A stretch of 64,000 nt of DNA from Jatrophihabitans sp. (GCA_036389035.1 DASVQQ010000010.1:62001-126000), one strand, 5' to 3'; positions 42,649-51,042 are shown, counted from the first letter of the stretch. Notes: generated by a model not told the origin, from the letters alone. Numbers and translations: made by a program.

Positions 42649-44135
42649 ACCGGCCTATCCGGCGGGTCGGGGTGTTCGTCGGCATCCTGCTGCTGGCGGT
42701 GGTGCTGAACCTGAACTGGGTGCAGGTGATCAAGGCCGACCATTACAAGGACAACAGCGCCAACCGGCGCGTCGTGCTGGATGAGTACAAGCGCCAGCGG
42801 GGCTCGATCGTCCTGCAGGGCTCGGGGACGCCGGTCGCGGAGTCGGTCGCGACCAAGGACGCGCTGATGTACCTGCGCAAGTACTCCAACGGCCCGGTGT
42901 ACGCCCCGGTGACGGGTTTCAACTCGCTGTACTACGGCAACACCGCGGTCGAGGCGGTCGAGAACGGGCTGCTCGCCGGCACCGATGATCGGCTGTTCGT
43001 GCAGCGGCTGACCAACCTGCTGACCGGCCGGGACACCCGGGGCGGCAACGTCCTGCTGACCATCAACAAGCAGGCCCAGACGGCGGCCTACCAGGCGATG
43101 GGAACCCGGCGCGGCGCGGTGGTGGCGCTGGACCCGGCGACCGGAGCGATCCTGGCCGCGGTCAGCACCCCCTCCTTCGACCCGAACACCCTCAGCTCGC
43201 ATTCGCCGGAGAAGATCCAGGCCGCGTACAAGAGGTACAACGCCGACCCGGACAACCCGCTGGTCAACCGCGCCTTCAGCGTGACCTACCCGCCGGGGTC
43301 GGTGTTCAAGGTGGTGGTGGCCAGCGCCGCGCTGAAGAACGGCCGGACGCCGCAGACCCGCGTCCCGGCGCCGAACTCCCTGACCCTGCCGCAGACGCGC
43401 ACCCAGCTGCGCAACTTCGGCGGTCAGCAGTGCGCCGACGGCAGGACCGACACGCTCATCCACGCGCTCACCATCTCGTGCAACACCGCCTTCGCCCAGC
43501 TGGGCATGGATCTGGGCACCGAGACCCTCAGGCGCGAGGCGGCGCTGTTCGGCATCGACGACAGCGGCTTCGACATCCCGCTGAGCGTGGTGGGCTCCTC
43601 CATGGGGCCGATCGTGGACCAGGCGTCGCTGGCCCAGTCCAGCATCGGTCAGCGAGACGTGCGGATAACGCCGTTGCAGGCCGCGATGCTCTCCTCCGCG
43701 GTGGCCAACGACGGCAAGCTGATGAAGCCCTACCTGGTCGCCGAGGAGCAGGCGCCGAACCTGGCGGTGCTGAGCCATCCGGACCCGGAGCAGCTCAGCC
43801 AGGTGATGAACTCGACCCAGGCCGATCAGCTGACGGCGATGATGGTCAGCGTCGTGAACGAGGGCAGCGGCTCGACCGCCCGGATCCCGAACATCCAGGT
43901 CGCCGGCAAGACCGGCACGGCTGACAACGGCCCGCAGAACTCCGAAGGCGTCTACGTCAACTCGCCGCATGCCTGGTTCTCCGGGTTCGCGCCGGCGGAC
44001 AACCCCAAGATCGCGGTGGCGGTGATCGTCGAGAACGGCGGCAACCGCGGCAGCGAGGCAACCGGCGGCAAGGAAGCCGCACCCGTGGCGCAGGCCGTGA
44101 TGAGGGCTTATCTGGCCTCGATCGGGGTTAAATGA
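42645..44135 (+). CDS. pbpA: PbpA, class B penicillin-binding protein
   Basis: The 496-residue transpeptidase partner of RodA. An N-terminal anchor (VGVFVGILLLAVVLNLNWVQVI) is followed by the non-catalytic domain and the penicillin-binding domain with the SxxK serine in PPGSVFKVVVASA, SxN in LTISCNTAFAQLG and KTG in VAGKTGTADNG. This order and length match mycobacterial PbpA/PBP2. GTG 42645 overlaps the rodA stop. Downstream there is a 136-bp purine-rich gap before pknB, where most actinobacteria carry pknA. Confidence 0.94.
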   Translation: MNRPIRRVGVFVGILLLAVVLNLNWVQVIKADHYKDNSANRRVVLDEYKRQRGSIVLQGSGTPVAESVATKDALMYLRKYSNGPVYAPVTGFNSLYYGNTAVEAVENGLLAGTDDRLFVQRLTNLLTGRDTRGGNVLLTINKQAQTAAYQAMGTRRGAVVALDPATGAILAAVSTPSFDPNTLSSHSPEKIQAAYKRYNADPDNPLVNRAFSVTYPPGSVFKVVVASAALKNGRTPQTRVPAPNSLTLPQTRTQLRNFGGQQCADGRTDTLIHALTISCNTAFAQLGMDLGTETLRREAALFGIDDSGFDIPLSVVGSSMGPIVDQASLAQSSIGQRDVRITPLQAAMLSSAVANDGKLMKPYLVAEEQAPNLAVLSHPDPEQLSQVMNSTQADQLTAMMVSVVNEGSGSTARIPNIQVAGKTGTADNGPQNSEGVYVNSPHAWFSGFAPADNPKIAVAVIVENGGNRGSEATGGKEAAPVAQAVMRAYLASIGVK

Positions 44136-44271
44136 GGAGATTTGCACGGCAGCAGAACGGGGTTGCGGCGCGGCGGAACGGGTCGGCAGGCCAGCGGGGG
44201 ACGGCTAGGCAGCGGGAGACAGCAGGGCAGTGGGGCGGTATGGCAGGGCAGCGAGACAGTGAGGACGGCCG

Positions 44272-46167
44272 ATGACGGCAGCAGCACGGCTGATTGGCGG
44301 CCGTTACGAGATCGGGGAGCTGCTCGGCTACGGGGGCATGGCCGAGGTGCACAAGGGCCGGGACGTCCGGCTCGGCCGCGATGTCGCGGTGAAGGTCCTG
44401 CGGGCCGACCTCGCGCGTGACCCGTCGTTTCAGAACCGGTTCCGTCGCGAAGCCCAGGCCGCTGCCGGGTTGAACCACCCGTCCATCGTCGCGGTGTACG
44501 ACACCGGAGAGGACGACGGGCCGGAGGGCCACACCCCGTACATCGTGATGGAGTACGTCGAGGGGCACACGCTGCGCGAGGTGCTCAAGACCCAGCAGCA
44601 GGTGCCGCCCCAACAGGCCATGGAGATCACCGCTGAGGTGTGCGCGGCGCTGGACTTCTCACACCGTTCGGGCATCGTGCACCGAGACATCAAGCCGGGC
44701 AACGTGATGATCACCAACGCCGGCGCGATCAAGGTGATGGATTTCGGGATCGCCCGGGCGCTGGCTGACAACGCGGCGACGGTGACGGCCACCGCGGCGG
44801 TGATCGGGACGGCGCAGTACCTGTCGCCGGAGCAGGCCCGCGGTGAGTCGGTGGACGCCCGCTCGGACGTCTACTCGACCGGTTGCCTGCTGTACGAGTT
44901 GCTCACCGGGCACCCGCCGTTCACCGGTGACTCGCCGGTGGCGATCGCCTACCAGCACGTCCGGGAGAACCCGCAGGTGCCGTCCTCGGTGAACCAGATC
45001 GTGCCGCCGTCGCTGGATTCGATCGTGATGAAGGCGCTGGCCAAGAACCCGCTGAACCGGTATCAGACGGCCGCCGAGATGCGGGCCGACCTGCAGCGGG
45101 CGCTGAGCGGCCAGGCGGTCGAGGCGGAGTCGGTGATGACCGACGCACAGCGGACCCAGTTCATCGCCGCGGCCAAGCCTGCCACCCGGCAGGGCGTGCT
45201 GACCCCGACCTACGAGGACGAGGACGACACCGCGCATCACCGTGGCGCGGTGATCTGGACCGCGGTGGTGCTGGCGCTGTTGTTGGTCATCGGCGGTGCG
45301 GCGCTGTACCTGCTGAAGCGGGACAACAGCCCGAACACCCCGGTGCTGTATCAGGTTCCGGCGTTGGTGGGGCTGTCACCGGCTGCCGCGATGGACACCC
45401 TGCGCAGCAATCACCTCATTCCCGCGCCCGGCAAGCCGGAGGGCAGTAATGGTCCGTGCAGCGCCGGGGGCGACGCGGTGCCGTTGAAGAACCCGAGCAA
45501 GGGGCAGGTCTGCACCCAGAACCCGCCGGCCGGCAGGGAGGTGACCGACGGGACCATTGTCAGATTCACCGTCTACGCCGGTCCGGCCGATGTGCTGGTG
45601 CAGAACGTGGTGGGGCTGTCCTACAGCGAAGCCCAGAAGGCGCTGGCGTCTGAGAGGCTGGGGGCCAGCCGGGTCGATGTCGACAGCGCCAAGCCGGCCG
45701 GACAGGTGATCAGTCAGGACCCGCCGGCCAATGCCTCGGTGCCGCCGGGCACCACCGTCAAGCTCCAGGTCGCCAACGGCAAGGTGAAGTTGCCCGACGT
45801 CACCCGGCTGACCGAGCAGCAGGCCAGGGTGAAGCTCAACCAGCTGGGATTCACCACCATCGCGCGATCGAACACCGCACCGGTGCAGCCGGGCTACCAG
45901 GTGGGTCAGGTGATGGCGATCGATCCGACGCCGGGTATCTTCTACAACCCGTCAACCACGATCACCCTTACCGTTGCGGTGAAACCGATCTGCCCGACAC
46001 CAACGCCGACGCCGACGCCTACGCCGACCCCGTCGGCCTCGCCGTCGCCCAGTGCGTCCGGTTCGGGCACCGGCACGGCCTCGCCCACCCCGAGCGTGAG
46101 CAGCACACCGCCGCCGTCCAGCAGCTCGGCCGCACCGACCTCGAACCCGTCCTGCACGCCTGCCTGA
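44272..46167 (+). CDS. pknB: PknB, transmembrane Ser/Thr kinase with PASTA repeats
   Basis: The 631-residue receptor kinase that senses peptidoglycan fragments. The kinase domain (about 10-275) is complete: GYGGMAEVHKG loop, VAVKVL lysine, HRDIKPGNVM catalytic loop, MDFGIARAL and the activation-loop threonines in ATVTATAAVIGTAQYLSPEQA. A single transmembrane helix (about 325-346) leads to three PASTA units (starting near YQVPALVG, VQNVVGLS and KLPDVTRL). The C-terminus is a Thr-Pro/Ser-Pro-rich tail (PTPTPTPTPTPTPSASPSPS). There are three PASTA units where mycobacterial PknB has four. With no pknA present, this may be the only kinase of the locus. Confidence 0.95.
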   Translation: MTAAARLIGGRYEIGELLGYGGMAEVHKGRDVRLGRDVAVKVLRADLARDPSFQNRFRREAQAAAGLNHPSIVAVYDTGEDDGPEGHTPYIVMEYVEGHTLREVLKTQQQVPPQQAMEITAEVCAALDFSHRSGIVHRDIKPGNVMITNAGAIKVMDFGIARALADNAATVTATAAVIGTAQYLSPEQARGESVDARSDVYSTGCLLYELLTGHPPFTGDSPVAIAYQHVRENPQVPSSVNQIVPPSLDSIVMKALAKNPLNRYQTAAEMRADLQRALSGQAVEAESVMTDAQRTQFIAAAKPATRQGVLTPTYEDEDDTAHHRGAVIWTAVVLALLLVIGGAALYLLKRDNSPNTPVLYQVPALVGLSPAAAMDTLRSNHLIPAPGKPEGSNGPCSAGGDAVPLKNPSKGQVCTQNPPAGREVTDGTIVRFTVYAGPADVLVQNVVGLSYSEAQKALASERLGASRVDVDSAKPAGQVISQDPPANASVPPGTTVKLQVANGKVKLPDVTRLTEQQARVKLNQLGFTTIARSNTAPVQPGYQVGQVMAIDPTPGIFYNPSTTITLTVAVKPICPTPTPTPTPTPTPSASPSPSASGSGTGTASPTPSVSSTPPPSSSSAAPTSNPSCTPA

Positions 46168-46234
46168 ACGCCGACGTGAGCACCAGGCTTGAACCTGTGC
46201 AGCTGGCCTAGGTCGGTGCCCTGGGCCTAGGCCC

Positions 46235-46349
46235 GCGCCGTTGAACCGCACCGGTTGAACCGCACCGGTTGGACCGCACCGGTTGGACCGCACCCTGGTT
46301 TGGACCCGCACCGGTTGGGCCGCGCCGTGGAAACCGCACCGGTTGGACC
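46235..46349. repeat. GCACCGGTTGGACC tandem array
   Basis: About eight degenerate copies of a 14- to 15-bp unit, GCACCGGTTGGACC, fill most of the 195-bp gap between pknB and the HNH gene. Variants include GCACCCTGGTTTGGACC and GCACCGGTTGGGCC. The core ACCGGT is itself palindromic. No ORF of interest is within it. Confidence 0.8.
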
Positions 46350-46362
46350 TTGCACATTCCGG

Positions 46363-47877
46363 CTAGAAGGGCGGTGGTATGCGCTCCAGCGGGGCCTCGG
46401 CGACCGGTTGCGGCCAGCGTTCAGGTGGCTTCGCGCGGTACTGCCGGCCTGTTGGACTGGTCCACCGGGTGCTACCGGTGCTGGGATCTCGCTCGGCCTG
46501 CCAGCCTGCCTCGGTCTTGGCGTTGTGATGCCTGCGGTGCAGCGGTTGCAGGTTGGCGGCACTCGTGCTGCCGCGCGGGTAGGCGACGACGTGATCGAGA
46601 TCGGACCGGCGGGCGCGGTGCCCGCAGAATGGGAAAGCGCATTCGCCGTCGCGTTCGATGACGTGATCGCCGAGGTGTCGCGGCGGCCGGTATCGAGTGG
46701 CGCCGTAGTCCAGCAACTGACCGCTCACCGGGTCGGTGACCAGCCGCCGCCACGTCCCGGTCGGATCATGCGCGAGTTGTCGGGCGTACCCGGCGGTGAT
46801 GGGGCCGTAGCCGTCGAGCCAGCCCGGCTCCTCACTTTGGCCGGTCAGGCTCGACAGCGAGACCGTGACGTTGATGGTCGGCCGGCGGCCCTGCGAGGTG
46901 GGCAGCTCGCCATTGATGCCGTTGAGAACCGCGTTCACCAGCGCGTCGGCTCGCAGCTGATCCATCGTCCGGACGTCATCGGCCGGCGCCATCCGAGCGG
47001 CGGCGTCGATCTGGTCATAGAACAGTTGGGCTTGGGCGGCGGGCAGCAGTGCCATCAGCCAGGACGTCCCGTGGTCGGCCGGTGCGATCCGGATATGCCG
47101 ATCGCTCACCGAGCGCTGATGCTTGAGCTCGGCCGATGCCGGGTCAAGCCGGAGCGCGGCTCGCTTGGCGGTACGCCTGAGCTGTGCTGTCGACTGCTGA
47201 TGCGCGTCTTTCAGCACTCGAGCCTGGTAGTCGACCAATACTTCGTCTGGCAAGGGGTAAGACGCCTCGGCGATCGCGGTCGCCTGAGCCATGCCAATTC
47301 GCCCCTCGGACAGCGCGCTCAGGGTGGCAGGCAACTGGCGACACAGCCGCTCGGCGTTCTTGAGCAGATTCTGTGCCGCTGGGCCGGAGAGGCTTAGCGC
47401 GCAACCGATCTCTTCGACACACCAGTGTCGCTGGGTGGAATCCTGCGCTGAGATAAGGCTCAGCAGGGATAGCTGGCGTGCTGCCAACCAGGCCTGCTGC
47501 CGTTGCAGATCGGCTGCGGCGGCGATGCGTTCGGCAGAACTCAGCTCGTGGTACTTCAAGGAGGCCAACCGGGCTATCTCGGTGAGCCCTGGTCGCCGCC
47601 ATGCCAAGCCTTGAGCCAGCAGATCATCAAGACACTGAGCAGTATCAGAAGCCTGAGCAGTATCAGAAACCTGAGCAGTATCACAAGCCGGTGCGGGATG
47701 ACACAGTGCGATGTCGGCGGGATCGGCGAAGATGATGGCTGCTGCCGGTTCTGCCGGTGCCTCCGGTTCTGCCCATACGACCAGGACCACGGTGGCAGGC
47801 GGTTCCTGCGGCAATGCGGCGTCGTCCAGCGGTGGCAAGAAATCCCACTCGTGGAGGTCGACGTCGGCTACGGTCAT
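46363..47877 (-). CDS. DUF222 (13E12-type) HNH endonuclease domain protein
   Basis: A 504-residue member of the actinobacterial DUF222/13E12 family, thought to be mobile. The N-terminal 80 residues include a small tandem repeat SDTAQASDTAQ that matches DNA repeats at 47640-47690. The central DUF222 region (ASLKYHELSSAERIAAAADL through KRAALRLDPAS) is helical. The C-terminal HNH motif is intact: CAFPFCGHRA, then SDLDHVVAYPRGSTS, NLQPLHRRHHNAKTEAGW with the histidines and asparagine needed for metal binding. Genomes often contain many copies. Function, whether homing or defence, is unproven. Confidence 0.9.
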   Translation of the reverse strand: MTVADVDLHEWDFLPPLDDAALPQEPPATVVLVVWAEPEAPAEPAAAIIFADPADIALCHPAPACDTAQVSDTAQASDTAQCLDDLLAQGLAWRRPGLTEIARLASLKYHELSSAERIAAAADLQRQQAWLAARQLSLLSLISAQDSTQRHWCVEEIGCALSLSGPAAQNLLKNAERLCRQLPATLSALSEGRIGMAQATAIAEASYPLPDEVLVDYQARVLKDAHQQSTAQLRRTAKRAALRLDPASAELKHQRSVSDRHIRIAPADHGTSWLMALLPAAQAQLFYDQIDAAARMAPADDVRTMDQLRADALVNAVLNGINGELPTSQGRRPTINVTVSLSSLTGQSEEPGWLDGYGPITAGYARQLAHDPTGTWRRLVTDPVSGQLLDYGATRYRPPRHLGDHVIERDGECAFPFCGHRARRSDLDHVVAYPRGSTSAANLQPLHRRHHNAKTEAGWQAERDPSTGSTRWTSPTGRQYRAKPPERWPQPVAEAPLERIPPPF

Positions 47878-47931
47878 TCTTCTAGAGTAGAGGATCCCAC
47901 TGACAACCCTGCGAAATGATTAGCCTTGTGG

Positions 47932-48051
47932 ACAAAGGGCATCAGGAACCACAGAGGAGCAATAGCGGCTACTCGACTACGCGGACTCGGCCGTGAACAA
48001 ACCCCTCAGAACAAAGCACATCAAGAACCGGCGAGGTGCGATAGCGACCAC
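47932..48051 (+). repeat. diverged 41-bp direct duplication
   Basis: Copies at 47932-47972 and 48011-48051, 79 bp apart, agree at 31 of 41 positions (shared ACAAAG, CATCA, GAACC, GAGG, ATAGCG). They occupy the gap between the HNH gene and the acyl-CoA dehydrogenase gene. Neither copy is part of a credible ORF. Confidence 0.5.
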
Positions 48052-48079
48052 CCAGCGTGGCTCGATCCCAACTCCAACC

Positions 48080-49246
48080 TCAGTAGGACTTGGGCAGTCC
48101 CAGCGAGAACTGGGCCACGAAGTTGAGCAACATCTCTTTGCTGACCGGGGCAATCCGCATCGCTCGTACGACACCGAGTAGTGCGCCGAGGCCGTATTCG
48201 CTGGTCAGACCGTTGCCGCCGTGCGTCTGGATCGCCGCGTCCAGCGCATTCCAGGCCGCCTCGCCAGCGGCATACTTCGCCATGTTGGACGCCTCCCCGG
48301 CGGCCATCGTGTCACCCGCGTCATGGGCGCCGGCAGCTTTGTACACCATCAGCTTGGCCAGTTCGGTCTCGATGTAGGCCTTGGCCAACGGATGCGCGAT
48401 CGCCTGATGCGCTCCGATCGGCTGCTTCCAGACCGTCCGCTCGTTGGCATAGCGGGCGGCCTTGCCCAGCGCGAACCGCGCGGTGCCGATCGAGAACGCC
48501 GCCACGGTGATCCGCTCGGGATTGAGGCCGGCGAACAGGGCGGGCAGCGCGGCGTCCAGCGAACCGCCGATCACATTCTCGTTCGGCACCCGCACATCGT
48601 CGAAGTAGCAGAAGAACTGCCGTTCCGGCGAGACGATCTCCATCTCGATCGGCCGGTACTCCAAGCCCGGCGCGTCGGTCGGCACCACGAACAGCGCCGG
48701 GCGGATCTGGCCCCCCTCGCGCGAGGCCGGGGACTGCCCGACCACCAGGATGTAGTCGACCTGGTCGACGGCGGAGATGTAGTACTTGCGCCCGTTGACG
48801 GTGTAGCTGCCGTCGGGCTGCCGAACGGCACTGGTGGAGATGTTGTGCGAGTTCAACCCCGCGTCGGGCTCGGTGATCGCGAAGGCCATCTTGATCGTGC
48901 CGTTCGCCATTCCCGGCAGCCACCGCTGCTTCTGCTCCTCGGTGCCGCTCTGGGCGATGATGGTGGCGCAGATCGCGGGTGAGACGACCAGCAACAGCAG
49001 TGGCGCCCCGGCCGCGGCGAGTTCCTCGCAGACGATCGCCAGCTCGGTGATGCCCGCCCCGCCGCCGCCGTACTGCTCGGGGGTGTTCACCCCGATGAAC
49101 CCGAGGGCAGCGGCCTTCTCCCACAGCTCGGTGGTCACCTCGTGCTTGCGTGCCTTGGCCAGCCAGTAGTCCACTCCGAACTCGCGGCCGAGGTCCGCGA
49201 CGGCCGCGCGCAACGCCAACTGCTCGGCGGTTTCGGCAAAATCCAC
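48080..49246 (-). CDS. acyl-CoA dehydrogenase
   Basis: A 388-residue flavoenzyme for alpha,beta-dehydrogenation of an acyl-CoA. FAD-binding segments are KMAFAITEPDAGLNSHNIST and TVNGRKYYISAVDQVDYILVV; the C-terminal domain has WNALDAAIQTHGGNGLTSEYGLG, with the conserved QTHGGNGLT motif. The N-terminus begins MDFAETAEQLALRAAVADLG. The gene has no fatty-acid or branched-chain degradation neighbours, so the substrate is not known. It is a different subfamily from the AidB-like gene at 16484 and the monooxygenase at 33854. Confidence 0.92.
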   Translation of the reverse strand: MDFAETAEQLALRAAVADLGREFGVDYWLAKARKHEVTTELWEKAAALGFIGVNTPEQYGGGGAGITELAIVCEELAAAGAPLLLLVVSPAICATIIAQSGTEEQKQRWLPGMANGTIKMAFAITEPDAGLNSHNISTSAVRQPDGSYTVNGRKYYISAVDQVDYILVVGQSPASREGGQIRPALFVVPTDAPGLEYRPIEMEIVSPERQFFCYFDDVRVPNENVIGGSLDAALPALFAGLNPERITVAAFSIGTARFALGKAARYANERTVWKQPIGAHQAIAHPLAKAYIETELAKLMVYKAAGAHDAGDTMAAGEASNMAKYAAGEAAWNALDAAIQTHGGNGLTSEYGLGALLGVVRAMRIAPVSKEMLLNFVAQFSLGLPKSY

Positions 49247-49399
49247 GATCGGCTCCTCGCAGCGTCGGGCTGGATGGCCCAGACGCTACCGGCGTGGGCT
49301 GGTTGCCGTCACCGGCTCGAGGCTCACCAAGTCGCCGGCCGCAGCACCCCGACCAGCAATCCAGGCGCGATGTCTCGCGACACCCGACACCCGGCAGGC

Positions 49400-49570
49400 T
49401 CAGTGCCCACCTTCCAGAGCGGCCTGGACGGCGTAGTACTCGTCATTGGCCGAGCCGGGAGTGGGATCGGCGGCCAGGCGAAGCAGCCGGTGCTTCCTCA
49501 GCGACCGGAGCGCGCGCAGCGCCGTGTCGCGGTCGGCCGGCTCAGAAGTCCTCCAGAAACGCAGTCGCAC
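49400..49570 (-). CDS. 56-residue hypothetical protein
   Basis: A short gene supported by an ideal AGGAGG site (49576-49581) five bases before a GTG start at 49570. The product begins VRLRFWRTSEPADRDTALRA, continues with a basic helix (LRSLRKHRLLRLAAD) and ends DEYYAVQAALEGGH. Codon third positions are strongly G or C. No family was recognised; the pattern, a basic amphipathic segment followed by an acidic aromatic one, suggests a small DNA- or protein-binding factor. It lies between the acyl-CoA dehydrogenase and DUF2630 genes, all on the minus strand. Confidence 0.55.
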   Translation of the reverse strand: MRLRFWRTSEPADRDTALRALRSLRKHRLLRLAADPTPGSANDEYYAVQAALEGGH

Positions 49571-49642
49571 CGGAACCTCCTCAGGGGGTCACCCTGAGGC
49601 CAGGTAAGGCCCAATCGGCGGTGGCGTTCCGAATTTCGCGTC

Positions 49643-49915
49643 TCATATTTCCAGATCGTCGTCGGAGCGATCGAAGAAGCGGTCGGAGCGGTCGGTTTCC
49701 TCAACTGTCCGGGCAGCGTCGGCGCCGTACTCCTCCTCCGCCCGCCGGTGCCGCAGCAGGTCCCAGCACCGGTCGAGCTCGCGCTCGATGGCCTCCAGCC
49801 GGCCGCGCTCGGCGGAGTTCAGGCCGATGCCGGTGTGCGTCGAGCGCAGCTGGCGCTCCTCGGCGACCAGGTCGTGGATCTGGTGCAGGATCGGTTGCTC
49901 ACTCTCGTGTGACAT
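49643..49915 (-). CDS. DUF2630 family protein
   Basis: A 90-residue helical protein matching DUF2630: ILHQIHDLVAEERQLRST, followed by ERGRLEAIERELDRCWDLL and RHRRAEEEYGADAA. The family is small, actinobacterial and of unknown function; the heptad-like pattern suggests a coiled coil. ATG 49915 is preferred (GAAGGG nine bases upstream); an ATG nine bases earlier directly abuts the site. The last 25 residues, rich in Arg and Asp, are beyond the conserved part. Confidence 0.78.
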   Translation of the reverse strand: MSHESEQPILHQIHDLVAEERQLRSTHTGIGLNSAERGRLEAIERELDRCWDLLRHRRAEEEYGADAARTVEETDRSDRFFDRSDDDLEI

Positions 49916-50000
49916 CGCTGGCATCCCTTCGAGTCCGGACCGCTAGCCCACCGACGTCAACCCTACGGCCGGTCGTGGCCGGTCGTGGCCGGGCGGACCG

Positions 50001-50070
50001 GTCGACGCGGGTTGACACGGGTCGACGCGGGTCGACGCGGGTCAACGCGAGCCAACGCGAGTCGACGCTA
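50001..50070. repeat. seven 10-bp tandem units upstream of paaI
   Basis: Seven consecutive 10-bp units, consensus GTCGACGCGG, run from 50001 to 50070. Units 1, 3 and 4 are identical; unit 2 has GTTGACACGG, and units 5-7 end CGA or CTA. The core GTCGAC is a palindrome. The array ends eleven bases before the paaI start codon, so it occupies the promoter/leader position, and the 10-bp period is close to one helical turn. Confidence 0.85.
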
Positions 50071-50080
50071 GCGTGAGCCC

Positions 50081-50539
50081 ATGACCGACACCCTGCCGGC
50101 CGATGACGCCGCTCACGAGCTGGCCCAACGTTGTATGCGCGCCATCCTCGATGCCGACGTGGCCTCGGCCTCGCTCGGCATGCGGGCGCTCTGGGTCACC
50201 CCTGGCCAGGCCGAGGTGGCGATGAGGGTGACCCCGATGATGCTCAACGGCCACCAGATCGGGCATGGCGGCATGATCTTCGCCCTTGCCGACACCGCCT
50301 TCGCGGTCGCCTGCAACAGCTACAACCGCACTACCGTGGCAGCCGGCTGCGACATCGACTTCGTTGCCCCGGTCCGTGCCGGGGACGAGCTGCGAGCGCT
50401 GGCCCAGGAGCGTTACCGGCAGGGCCGCAGCGGGCTCTACGACGTCACGGTCCGGCGTGGCGACGGTGTGGTGGTAGCCGAGATGCGGGGGCGGAGCCGC
50501 GAGATACCGGGCACGCTGGTGCCCGATCCCGCCCGCTGA
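50081..50539 (+). CDS. paaI: PaaI-like hotdog-fold acyl-CoA thioesterase
   Basis: A 152-residue thioesterase of the PaaI type that hydrolyses hydroxyphenylacetyl-CoA and related aryl thioesters in the phenylacetate pathway. The family motif NGHQIGHGGMIFALADTAFA is intact, including the catalytic Asp in LADTAF, followed by ACNSYN and AGCDIDFVAPVRAGDEL. No other paa gene is in the window, so the role may be general aryl-CoA clean-up. Translation starts at ATG 50081 with no clear ribosome-binding site because the 10-bp array lies directly upstream; the message could be leaderless. Its stop is part of a 17-bp tandem repeat. Confidence 0.88.
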   Translation: MTDTLPADDAAHELAQRCMRAILDADVASASLGMRALWVTPGQAEVAMRVTPMMLNGHQIGHGGMIFALADTAFAVACNSYNRTTVAAGCDIDFVAPVRAGDELRALAQERYRQGRSGLYDVTVRRGDGVVVAEMRGRSREIPGTLVPDPAR

Positions 50540-50619
50540 CAGCGACACGCGGCTGACGGCGACACGCGGCTGACGGTGACATGCGGCTGACGGTGACATG
50601 CGGCTGACAGCGGGCTGCC
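50535..50619. repeat. 17-bp tandem array beginning over the paaI stop codon
   Basis: Units start at 50535, 50552, 50569 and 50586 (consensus GCTGACRGYGACAYGCG), with a partial fifth copy to 50619. The first unit contains the paaI stop (TGA 50537-50539), so the array is a duplication of the gene's end. Confidence 0.85.
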
Positions 50620-50637
50620 AGCGGGTGGGAGAGCCGC

Positions 50638-51042
50638 TCAGGCCGAGCTGGAGATCAACTGCAGCAGGGCGAGCGCATAGGCCTGCTCGGGGTCGGGGTG
50701 CTGCACCTGCACGGGCGCGGAGTTGATCTCCAGCCGTACCCGCCAGTCCTGCTCGACCCGGTCCAGGCCGCGAAACGTCCCGGCGAGCAGTTCGCGCAGC
50801 TGGCCTTCGCGCGGTAGCCAGACCGCGTCGCGGTCCTCCACCGAGTCCAGGGCCCATTCGGTGGTGCCGTTGAACCCGATGACCTGGCCATGCTCGAGCT
50901 GGTGCACCTCGACGGTCATGTCGCTGAGCACGAACACGTCCTCGTCCATGCCGCGGTCCACCACCACGAACCGGTCGCCGGCGGCCGGGGTCCAGCGCAG
51001 TCCGGCGTCGCGAAGCAAGCGCGCGGTTTCGATCGAGATCAC
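50638..51042 (-). CDS. conserved hypothetical protein of actinobacterial type
   Basis: A 134-residue soluble protein. The sequence layout (SIETARLLRDAGLRWTPAAG, DRFVVVDRGMDEDVFVLSDM, FNGTTEWALDS, AVWLPREGQLRELLAGTFRG, YALALLQL) belongs to a small conserved actinobacterial family that databases often label as pilus assembly protein CpaE without functional proof. I see no catalytic motif and no membrane segment. The start is a GTG at 51042. It is transcribed away from the secreted-protein/two-component cluster, so it may not belong to it. Confidence 0.65.
   Translation of the reverse strand: MISIETARLLRDAGLRWTPAAGDRFVVVDRGMDEDVFVLSDMTVEVHQLEHGQVIGFNGTTEWALDSVEDRDAVWLPREGQLRELLAGTFRGLDRVEQDWRVRLEINSAPVQVQHPDPEQAYALALLQLISSSA

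Noticed and set aside
44142..44420. Open frame between pbpA and pknB that might be a pknA remnant
   Set aside because: Its translation has no kinase motifs; it is an out-of-frame reading of purine-rich leader and the pknB 5' end.
46235..50070. Possible CRISPR arrays at the tandem repeats
   Set aside because: Units are 9-22 bp, contiguous and without unique spacers, and no cas gene is in the window.
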